Made by a program: the position numbers and the translations under genes. A stretch of DNA of 64,000 nt, from the NCBI RefSeq assembly GCF_009760915.1, contig NZ_VIDQ01000034.1, positions 1 through 64,000 on the forward strand. Reading direction: 5' to 3'. Of this stretch, positions 57,495 through 64,000 are shown one piece after another; position 1 is the stretch's first letter; each line of letters begins with the position of its first letter. The stretch comes from Azohydromonas aeria. GTDB taxonomy: Bacteria; Pseudomonadota; Gammaproteobacteria; Burkholderiales; Burkholderiaceae_C. The notes below the pieces were generated by a model, which searched no databases, had not been told where the DNA came from, and saw nothing but the letters and a program-made list of their open reading frames with translations.

Positions 57495-58868
57495 TCACGC
57501 ATCCACCCGGCGCATGGCGAGCACACCCAGCGCCGCGGTGAACATGGACAGCACGACCAGCGCCAGCAGTGAACCGGCGCTCCCGAGACGGTCGGGGCCA
57601 GCGTCAGCGACGGCGGGCTGGAAGCGGGGCAGCTTCTCGAAGTCCCGGGCTTCGAACCGGGTTCCGTCGAAGAGGTACGGGTAGAAGAACGTCCGCAGCT
57701 GCGCGTGGAAGGCGGCGACCTGGTCCTGGTAGGCCAGTTGCGCGGGCAGGTCGGTGCCGGCCACGCGGTGAAGCACGACCTGCACCCCCACGCCCGGCAG
57801 CAGCGAGCCCAGGCGTTCGCTCCAGCGCTGGCGCGTCAGCAGACCCTCGCGATAGGCCGCGACCTGCGGCGCCACGCTCTCGTCGCCCAGTTGCTGGAAG
57901 GCGTAGTACCACTTCCAGTGGAAGCCGGCGGGCAGCGGCGCCGTGTCCCGCCACTGCGGATGGGTGCGGAAGAACTGCTGCATGGTGTCTTCACGGGGCA
58001 GATCCCACGCGCCATGCACGGCCTGGCGCTGGGCGAGCATCAGCTCGACCCCCTGGCGCACCGGAACGGCCTGCGACAGCACGGTGTTGGCGACGGCGGG
58101 AAGCACCAGCGTCAGCACGGCCCAGCAGCCCATCAGGGCGGTGGCATTGGTCACCGAGCGGCCGCCCCGGGCGACGACGACGAGCGCCAGGCCTGCCCAG
58201 AACACGACGTACGCGAGGGTAGCGGCCAGCACCCCCGCGGTGGCGGCCACCGGCATGGCGCCGGCCCATGCCCCGCCCGCCACGGGCAAGGCCAGGCAGG
58301 CGAACACGAGCACGGTGCGCAGCGCGGCACGGCGCAGCCACAGCCTGTGCCCGGCGCCGGGCAGCGCCCTCAAGGTGGCCAGCCGACCGGCGTGGCGCTC
58401 CGCCGAGACCAGGTCGTACAGCAGCGCGATGAGGAACAGGGGCGCCAGGTAGACCAGCACGAAGGCGAAGTCGAAGCGCCCGGCCAGCGCCAGCTCGGGG
58501 TTGAACACCTCGCCCTCGTGCAACTGCGCCTGCAGCGCCAGCGCGCGCACGCGCAGCACGTAGGGCGCCGTATCGCGCAGGCCCAGGGCCAGGAACGCGG
58601 CGGGCGCAGGCTCGTCCCAGGTGCCCAGGAAGGTGTAGTAGGCGACCGATCCCGGGTCGCCCTCGCGTTCGAGCTTCGGCTGCCGTGCCGCCAGTTCCCG
58701 CTGCTCCAGCGTGGCCAGCCGGGCAATCGTTTCCTGCTGGCGCGAGACTTCCCGCAGGCCGGACACGACCGCGAGCGCGGAGAGCGCCAGCAGCAGCAGC
58801 AGGCCTGCCAGCGCCAGGCGCGAGCGGCTCAGGAGCCGCCATTCGTGCGTGAGCCAGCGCGTGCTCAT
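57495..58868 (-). CDS. ABC-2 type permease subunit (DUF3526-like), second
   Basis: A 457-residue membrane protein with an N-terminal helix (MSTRWLTHEWRLLSRSRLAL), a roughly 140-residue extracytoplasmic loop, and a cluster of five helices. A second loop contains the QWRDTAPLPAGFHWKWYYAF segment and precedes a final helix (LLALVVLSMFTAALGVLAM). It overlaps the other permease by four bases. Last gene of the Fur-led operon. Confidence 0.82.
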   Translation of the reverse strand: MSTRWLTHEWRLLSRSRLALAGLLLLLALSALAVVSGLREVSRQQETIARLATLEQRELAARQPKLEREGDPGSVAYYTFLGTWDEPAPAAFLALGLRDTAPYVLRVRALALQAQLHEGEVFNPELALAGRFDFAFVLVYLAPLFLIALLYDLVSAERHAGRLATLRALPGAGHRLWLRRAALRTVLVFACLALPVAGGAWAGAMPVAATAGVLAATLAYVVFWAGLALVVVARGGRSVTNATALMGCWAVLTLVLPAVANTVLSQAVPVRQGVELMLAQRQAVHGAWDLPREDTMQQFFRTHPQWRDTAPLPAGFHWKWYYAFQQLGDESVAPQVAAYREGLLTRQRWSERLGSLLPGVGVQVVLHRVAGTDLPAQLAYQDQVAAFHAQLRTFFYPYLFDGTRFEARDFEKLPRFQPAVADAGPDRLGSAGSLLALVVLSMFTAALGVLAMRRVDA

Positions 58869-60292
58869 CGTGCCCTCCCGCCGAGTCGCCGCGTCGCCAG
58901 CGCCACCAGCCCCGCGAGCACGGCCAGCCAGCACGCCAGCACCAGCGCCATCGGTGCCGCACGGCGCAGGGTCGCGGAAGGCGCTTCGGGCTCGAACCGG
59001 AACACGGCCAGGTCCTGCCAGTGCTCCTTGCCGATGCGCGCGGACAGGCTGCCACGGTCCGTGGCATGGGTGAGCTTCTCGGCCTGCAGGCGGTTGAGCT
59101 CCTGCACCAGCGTGTAGCGATGGCGTTCGGCCTGCTCCAGGAAGCGGCGATAGGCGTGCAGGTCGGTGCCGGCCGCAACCATCGAGATGCGGCGCAGGGC
59201 GATCATGGGGCTGGCCAGCGAGAAGGCGTCGAGTCGGCGCAACTGGGCCTCCTGCAGCGCGAAGCTCCGCTCGAAATGGCGGTCGAACAGCTGGCTGGTG
59301 AGGCGCTCGCCTTCCATGCCCAGCACACCCTTGTAGTTCACGGGCAGATCCTCGATGCGGGTCACGCCGTACTGCTCGAGCACCTTCTTGCGGAACGTGG
59401 CGAAGTACGGGTCGTCGGGGTCGTGGCTGTCGCCGATGGCGGCAAGGTCGCGGGCCACCGAGATGTCGGTCTCGATGCGCGTGGGCAGCGGCAGCGCGGA
59501 CGCCACGCCCTCCGGTGCCAGGCGCGGCACCAGCACCACGGTGAGCGCCCAGATCGCCAGCAGCGAGATCAGCGCGTCCCGGCCGCGCGGGGCCAGCGCG
59601 GACACGGCGACCACGCCGAGCGTCCACAGCGCGAGCCACAGGCCGTAGGCCCCCAGCAGGGTCAGCGCGAGCGACAGCGGCGCCGCGCTGGCCACGGCCA
59701 GCCAGGCCAGCGCCACGGCGGCCGGCAGCAGCACCAGCGCCGAGACGCCGGAGAACGCCAGCAGCTTGCCCGCGACCAGCTGCCCCGGCCGCAGGCCTTG
59801 GGCCAGCAGCAGCCGCAAGGTGCCGGCCTCCCGCTCGCGGGCCACGCTCGCATGGCCCAGGAAGATGAGCAGCAGGGGCGCGACGACCTGCAGCACGAAA
59901 GCCGGCGTCAGCTGGCCGAAGCGCAGCAGCAGCGACGACTGGCGCACGTCGCCGAAGTTGGCGCTGTTCTGGCGATGGCCTTCGAGGTAGAGGGTGTGGC
60001 CCGTGTAGGCGTCGATCCCCCTGTCGAAGGCCGCCAGCGCACCGATCGGCCTGAACGCGAAGTGGCCGTAATGCACCATGCGGTGCGGGTGCCGGTCGGG
60101 CTGCGCCTCGAACTCATGGTCCACCTGCGACTGGTGGCGCGTGCGTTCGAGTTGCGCGGTGCGGCGCTGGTCCCAGGCGGTGAGGGCCGCCACGGCGGTG
60201 AGCACGAGCACCAGCAGCACACCGATGACGGCGACGCGGTCGCGTCGCAGCAGCCGCCACTCTTCGCGGGCGATGCGCAAGGGCGTGTTCAT
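58865..60292 (-). CDS. ABC-2 type permease subunit (DUF3526-like), first
   Basis: A 475-residue membrane protein with helix 1 (VAVIGVLLVLVLTAVAALTAW), a large loop (HYGHFAFRPIGALAAFDRG, as in other DUF3526 permeases), five or six helices with FLGHASVAREREAGTLRLLL, a second long loop, and a C-terminal helix. Such permeases usually act with a NosF-like ATPase, often for export or envelope metal-site assembly rather than classical import; no substrate-binding protein is present. The overlap with the ATPase gene is four bases. Confidence 0.85.
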   Translation of the reverse strand: MNTPLRIAREEWRLLRRDRVAVIGVLLVLVLTAVAALTAWDQRRTAQLERTRHQSQVDHEFEAQPDRHPHRMVHYGHFAFRPIGALAAFDRGIDAYTGHTLYLEGHRQNSANFGDVRQSSLLLRFGQLTPAFVLQVVAPLLLIFLGHASVAREREAGTLRLLLAQGLRPGQLVAGKLLAFSGVSALVLLPAAVALAWLAVASAAPLSLALTLLGAYGLWLALWTLGVVAVSALAPRGRDALISLLAIWALTVVLVPRLAPEGVASALPLPTRIETDISVARDLAAIGDSHDPDDPYFATFRKKVLEQYGVTRIEDLPVNYKGVLGMEGERLTSQLFDRHFERSFALQEAQLRRLDAFSLASPMIALRRISMVAAGTDLHAYRRFLEQAERHRYTLVQELNRLQAEKLTHATDRGSLSARIGKEHWQDLAVFRFEPEAPSATLRRAAPMALVLACWLAVLAGLVALATRRLGGRAR

Positions 60293-61038
60293 GCCGCCGT
60301 CTCCGAACGGGTGTAGTGGCGGTGCAGCCCGGGGACGTCGAAGCGCTCGGGCCCCGCACCCGCGGCGACCTGTTCGACCAGGCGCCCGTCGCGCAGGAAG
60401 CCGATCCAGTCGGCGACATCGGCCGCCCCGAGCAGGTCGTGCGTCACCATGAGCACGGACACGCCCTGGCCGCGCAGCACGCCCAGCAGGCGGTTGAACT
60501 CTGCTGTGGCCTGCGGATCGAGCCCGGAGGTCGGCTCGTCCAGCAGCAGCGCCGGCACCTTGCGCGCGAGCGCGAGCGCGATCGAGACCTTCTGCCGCAT
60601 GCCCTTGGAGAATCCCGAGACGCGCCGGTCGTGCGCGGCGCGGTCCAGGCCGGCGGCAGCGAGCGCTTCGCCGATGGCCTCAGGCCCGGCGGGCTGCTCG
60701 GCCAGGTCGAGCAGGTAGGCCACGTTCTCGCGTGCCGTCAGCTGCTCGTACAGGGCCACGTTCTCCGGGATGTAGGCCAGGTGGCGCCGCGCTGCCGCGG
60801 GTTGGGCCACGGGGTCCACGCCCTGCACGCGCACGCTGCCACGGCGCGGCGGGACGAAGCCCAGCAGCAGGTTCAGCGTGGTGGTCTTGCCGGCGCCGTT
60901 GGCCCCCAGCAGGGCGTGGATCTCGCCAGCCCGGATCACGAGGTCCAGGCCGCGCAGGATCGGCACGCCGCCGTAGCCGGCATCGACGCCGCGGATCTCG
61001 AGCACGGGCGCCGCGGCGGCCATCGCTTGTTGCTTCAT
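60289..61038 (-). CDS. ABC transporter ATP-binding subunit (NosF/CcmA-like)
   Basis: A 249-residue ATPase with Walker A GANGAGKTTT, signature VSGFSKGMRQKVSIA, Walker B ALLLDEPTSGLDPQ and the switch His in VTHDL. It pairs with the two downstream permeases. Twelve bases separate it from the TonB-receptor stop, and an AGGGGGC site precedes ATG 61038. Confidence 0.92.
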   Translation of the reverse strand: MKQQAMAAAAPVLEIRGVDAGYGGVPILRGLDLVIRAGEIHALLGANGAGKTTTLNLLLGFVPPRRGSVRVQGVDPVAQPAAARRHLAYIPENVALYEQLTARENVAYLLDLAEQPAGPEAIGEALAAAGLDRAAHDRRVSGFSKGMRQKVSIALALARKVPALLLDEPTSGLDPQATAEFNRLLGVLRGQGVSVLMVTHDLLGAADVADWIGFLRDGRLVEQVAAGAGPERFDVPGLHRHYTRSETAA

Positions 61039-61050
61039 CGGATGCCCCCT

Positions 61051-63171
61051 TCAGAACTTGGCTTGCAGGCCGACGGTGACCGAGCGCGCCGTGCCGGGCG
61101 TCACCCAGGTCTCGTAGAAGGAGCTGGCGTAGTAGGTGCGGTCGAACAGGTTGTCCACGTCCAGCGACAGCCGCACCGTGGGCGTCAGGCGCCAGTAGCC
61201 CACCAGCTTGGCCGTGGTGTAGGCCGGCAGCTCGAAGCTCGATCCCGACTCTCCCAGGCGGTCTCCCACGTGCGTGACGCCGCCGCCCAGGCCCCAGCGC
61301 TGGCCGCTGCCGGTCTGGTCCTCGTACACCGCCAGCACGCTGCCGTTGACGCGCGGCACGTTGAGCAGCCGGCTGCCGCCCACCACCTGGGCGTCGTTGA
61401 GCACGAGGCTGGCGTTGACGCGCCAGTGCGTGCCGAGCTGACCCGCCAGGTCGCCCTCCAGCCCGCGGCTGCGCACCTCGCCGGCGGCCACCGAGAAGCC
61501 GGCATTGAGCGGGTCGGTCACGAGCACGTTGCGCTTGCGGATGTCGAACAGCGCCACGGTGGCGCCCAGGCGCTGGTCCGCGCTCTCCCACTTGGCGCCC
61601 AGCTCCAGCGCCCGGCCGCGTTCGGGCTCGAAGGCCGCGCCCGTGGCGTCGCTGCCGGCATTGGGCCGGAAGGAGCGGCCGGCGTTGGCGTAGAGCGTCC
61701 ACTGCGCGCTGGGCAGCCAGCTCAGGCCCACGCGCGGCGTGGTGGCCGAGGGCGTCTGGCGCGTGACGGCGCCGCTGCGGTTGTTGGTCAGCGACTGGCG
61801 CAGGTCGTCCACGCGCAGCCCTGCCAGCAGCCGCCATTGCGGCGCCAGGTGCACCACGTCCTGCACGTAGAGCGCGGCGTTGTGCTGGACTTCGCGCGTG
61901 TCGGTTCTGGGCAGGGGCACGGGCTGCGGCTGGCCGTAGGCGGGCGCCAGGATGTCGATGGCGTAGGACGCGCTGGGGCCGGCGCGCAGCATCAGCGTGT
62001 CCATGCGGTAGCGGTAGCCCTCCACGCCCACCAGCAGCTCCTGCTGGAAGCCACCCATGCTGAACTTGCCCTGCAGCTCGGCCTGCAGCGCGATGTCTTC
62101 CGAGCCGTAGTCGCGATAGCGCCGCTGGCGCCACAGCGTGCGGCCGTCAGGCTGCAGCGCGAGGTCGGGCTCGGTCGAGAAGCCGCGCAGCGCCGTCTCG
62201 CGCCAGGACAGGCCCACGCGGCTGCTCCAGGCCTCGCCCCAGCCCTGGCTGAGCACGAGCTGGTGGCTTTGGTTGCGCACCACCACGTCGCCGTCGGCGG
62301 GCTCGCCCAGGAAGCGGCTGCGCGGGATGGCGCCAAGCCGCCCGTTCACCGCCACCACGCCGCGGTCCAGCGGCGTGGCGTGGCGCAGGAATTCGCCGCG
62401 GTAGTCCAGCCGCGTGTCGGCGCCCAGGCGCCAGGTCAGCGCCGGCGCCAGCACTTGGCGCTCGGCATGGACGTGGTCGCGGAAGCTGTCGCGCTCCTCC
62501 ACCGCGACGTTGAGGCGGTAGGCCAGGTTTTCGGACAGCGGCCCGGTGCTGTCGAGCGCGCCGCGCCGCAAGCCGTGGCTGCCCAGGTAGCCCTCCACCG
62601 AGTGCGCCGCCTTCCACAGCGGGCGCTTGCTGACGATGTTGAGCGTGCCGCCGGGCTCGCTGCTGCCGTACAGCGCCGCGGCCGGGCCCTTGAGGAACTC
62701 GATGCGGTCCACGCCGGCGAGGTCGCGCGGGGCGTTGAAGCCGCGGTTGGCGGCGAAGCCGTTGAGCAGCGTGGCCATGCCGGTGTTCGGGTCGCCCTGC
62801 AGGCCGCGGATGGCGAAGTTGTCCCACAGGCCGCCGAAGCTGTTCTGGCGCGAGACGCCGCCGACGTAGTCGAGCACGTCGTCGAGCCTGGTCGCGCCGA
62901 GGTCGTCGATGGCCTGGCGCGTGATGACGCGCACCGACTGCGGCAGCTCGCGCAGCGGCAGCTCCGTCTTGGCGCCCTGCGCCTCGTCGGCGTGGTAGGC
63001 CCCGGAGGCCGAGCGGCCGACGACGGTGATGGAGGGCAGCTCGGCCGCCTCGGCGGGCGCCGGGGCGGGTTCGGCCTGGGCCTGGGCCTGGGCAGCCTGG
63101 GGGTAGAGGGCAGCGATGGCCAGCGCCAGCACGGCGGCGCGGGGACGGTCGGGAACGGGACAGGAGTACAT
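61051..63171 (-). CDS. TonB-dependent siderophore-type receptor
   Basis: A 706-residue outer-membrane receptor with a signal peptide ending AQAQAE, a TonB-box-like SITVVGR (about residue 45), and plug domain motifs (ELPQSVRVITRQAIDDLG, GGLWDNFAIRGL, EFLKGPAAALYGSSEPGGTLNIVSKRP). The 22-strand barrel ends in the Phe of SVTVGLQAKF. The ligand is likely a siderophore or other metallophore. It sits between a Fur/DUF2946-like pair and the ABC genes, and no periplasmic binding protein or ExbBD is nearby. Confidence 0.92.
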   Translation of the reverse strand: MYSCPVPDRPRAAVLALAIAALYPQAAQAQAQAEPAPAPAEAAELPSITVVGRSASGAYHADEAQGAKTELPLRELPQSVRVITRQAIDDLGATRLDDVLDYVGGVSRQNSFGGLWDNFAIRGLQGDPNTGMATLLNGFAANRGFNAPRDLAGVDRIEFLKGPAAALYGSSEPGGTLNIVSKRPLWKAAHSVEGYLGSHGLRRGALDSTGPLSENLAYRLNVAVEERDSFRDHVHAERQVLAPALTWRLGADTRLDYRGEFLRHATPLDRGVVAVNGRLGAIPRSRFLGEPADGDVVVRNQSHQLVLSQGWGEAWSSRVGLSWRETALRGFSTEPDLALQPDGRTLWRQRRYRDYGSEDIALQAELQGKFSMGGFQQELLVGVEGYRYRMDTLMLRAGPSASYAIDILAPAYGQPQPVPLPRTDTREVQHNAALYVQDVVHLAPQWRLLAGLRVDDLRQSLTNNRSGAVTRQTPSATTPRVGLSWLPSAQWTLYANAGRSFRPNAGSDATGAAFEPERGRALELGAKWESADQRLGATVALFDIRKRNVLVTDPLNAGFSVAAGEVRSRGLEGDLAGQLGTHWRVNASLVLNDAQVVGGSRLLNVPRVNGSVLAVYEDQTGSGQRWGLGGGVTHVGDRLGESGSSFELPAYTTAKLVGYWRLTPTVRLSLDVDNLFDRTYYASSFYETWVTPGTARSVTVGLQAKF

Positions 63172-63333
63172 GGGGACAGCGAAACCTTGGGCAGCGGCGG
63201 TCCGCGCAGGGCCGATCGAGGGCCTGCACGGCGGCGGCAAGTCGAGACAGGGCCCGGCCCGGGCCACGCGCGGGCGCGGCCCCTGGGCAGGCAGGCAATG
63301 ACGCAGGCGCGCCGGTCATGCCGGCGCGACGGT

Positions 63334-63726
63334 TCAGCCCAGGACGCGCGGCGGGTCGCGGGCCGCGAAGGGCCAGCGCGTCGCGTCCGCCACACAGGCC
63401 GCGGGCCGGGGCGCGATGGTCCGCCACGGTTGCAGCGGCGCGGCGCTGACCCGTGGCGCCTCGCCGCCCGCCGCGGCATGTGCCTGCGACAGGCACCAGG
63501 CGCAGGCGGCGTGTGTGCCGCCCGGGGCATCCTCGGGAGAGCCCGGAGTGGATGGGTCCGCGCCGTTGCTCCAGGTGCTGGAGCCGGAGCCCGGCGCGCA
63601 CAGGTGCTGCCACTCGTGCAGCCCGCGGCCCAGCGTGGCGTGCAGCAGCACGGCGAGCACGAGCCATCCGGCCCAGGCCACGCGCGCGGCCCGGGACAGT
63701 CGAGGTGCAGGGAGCCGCTGCGTCAC
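63334..63726 (-). CDS. Small Cys/His-rich membrane-associated protein (DUF2946-like)
   Basis: A 130-residue protein with one N-terminal membrane helix (RVAWAGWLVLAVLLHATLGR), then a His/Cys region (HEWQHLCAPGS, HAACAWCLSQAHAAAGG). The ACAWCLSQAHA part resembles the CPFC-x-AHA motif of DUF2946 proteins, often found near copper or iron uptake genes. Its start overlaps the fur stop by four bases; 162 bases separate it from the receptor start. Metal binding is inferred. Confidence 0.7.
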   Translation of the reverse strand: MTQRLPAPRLSRAARVAWAGWLVLAVLLHATLGRGLHEWQHLCAPGSGSSTWSNGADPSTPGSPEDAPGGTHAACAWCLSQAHAAAGGEAPRVSAAPLQPWRTIAPRPAACVADATRWPFAARDPPRVLG

Positions 63727-64000
63727 GCCGCCTGCTGCTGCCTGCAGTCGCGGCAGTGGCCGTACAGCGTCAGGTCGTGGTCCTCCACCGTGAAGCCTTC
63801 GGGCGCCAGGCGCGCGAGGTCACCGGGGCAGGCATGCACGTCGAAGACGCGCTGGCAGACGGTGCACTGGAAGTGATGGTGGTGGTGATGCGCATGCCGC
63901 GCCGCCTCGTAGCGGGCGTTGTCGCCGGGCAGGCGCACGACCTGGAGCTCGCCCTCCTCGACCAGCTGCTTGATCTGGCGGTAGACGGTGGCGATGCCCA
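63723..64000 (-). CDS. Fur-family metalloregulator, C-terminal part
   Basis: The gene runs off the right edge; 92 codons are visible. The winged-helix end reads GIATVYRQIKQLVEEGEL, followed by RLPGDNARYEAARHAHHHHHHFQ, the HHHH-rich metal site, and two CxxC zinc motifs (CTVC and CRDC). The pattern fits Fur/Zur/PerR, and which metal is sensed cannot be told. It is the first visible gene of a six-gene run and overlaps the next start by four bases. Confidence 0.88.
   Translation of the reverse strand, partial: GIATVYRQIKQLVEEGELQVVRLPGDNARYEAARHAHHHHHHFQCTVCQRVFDVHACPGDLARLAPEGFTVEDHDLTLYGHCRDCRQQQAA

Noticed and set aside
60316..63876. Plus-strand open frame of about 1186 codons
   Set aside because: It is antisense to the ABC ATPase, the TonB receptor and the small protein, and its translation is repetitive Arg/Ala/Gly/His/Gln with no domain.

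Overview
The window looks like part of a secondary replicon (megaplasmid or chromid) of a GC-rich betaproteobacterium in the Burkholderiales, most like the Comamonadaceae (Variovorax/Ramlibacter-type). The evidence is a TrfA-type replication initiator with iterons and ParAB, four Bug/TctC-type solute-binding proteins, beta-ketoadipate genes, a CeoAB-OpcM/BpeEF-OprC-type efflux locus with llpE, and dense GC-biased coding. The genus is inferred from gene style only. No rRNA, tRNA or CRISPR array was seen.

Layout. 1-2 kb: the edge of a type VI secretion cluster (tssF and the start of a VgrG-like gene) behind a palindromic operator. 2.2-5.9 kb: a replication/partition module: trfA-like gene, an origin with nine 15-bp iterons in two opposed clusters plus DnaA-box-like sites, then parA-parB and a terminator. 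A palindrome-bearing 56-bp repeat, a candidate partition site, flanks a macro-like unknown gene (5.8-7.1 kb). 7.4-11.8 kb: a HicAB toxin-antitoxin pair with two operators and a SWIM/SNF2 helicase. 12-16.2 kb: a vanillate-demethylase-type operon (transporter, oxygenase, reductase, MarR) with a 24/25-bp palindromic operator. 16.2-23.4 kb: a MarR-linked sulfatase operon with two Bug proteins, a SulP transporter and a porin. 23.4-31.5 kb: a LysR regulator divergent from llpE-MFP-RND-OMF. 31.6-36 kb: a pirin gene and pcaIJF divergent from an IclR regulator across tandem operators. 36.2-39.3 kb: LysR/Bug/maleylacetate reductase. 39.6-43.2 kb: a lower-GC GtrB/GT39/GtrA envelope-glycosylation island.

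43.4-49.2 kb is mixed: a YVTN beta-propeller protein, an NTF2-like secreted protein, PEP synthase and an internally deleted IS630 transposase. 49.3-53.6 kb holds an AraC regulator divergent from a fumarylacetoacetase-like, alpha/beta-hydrolase and amidohydrolase operon. 54.3-57.2 kb holds an RsbQ/KAI2-like hydrolase translationally coupled to a PAS-GGDEF-EAL protein. 57.3 kb has a subtilase remnant. 57.5-64 kb is a tight operon led by a Fur-family regulator: Fur, Cys/His-rich small protein, TonB-dependent receptor, ABC ATPase and two ABC-2 permeases.

Functionally, the replicon carries its own maintenance genes and an accessory load of aromatic-acid and sulfate-ester catabolism, efflux, envelope modification and metal acquisition. 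The strongest candidates for under-described systems are the RsbQ/PAS-GGDEF-EAL pair, the Fur-led receptor/ABC-2 operon, the sulfatase module, the LlpE pseudo-enzyme and the repeats around the partition locus.
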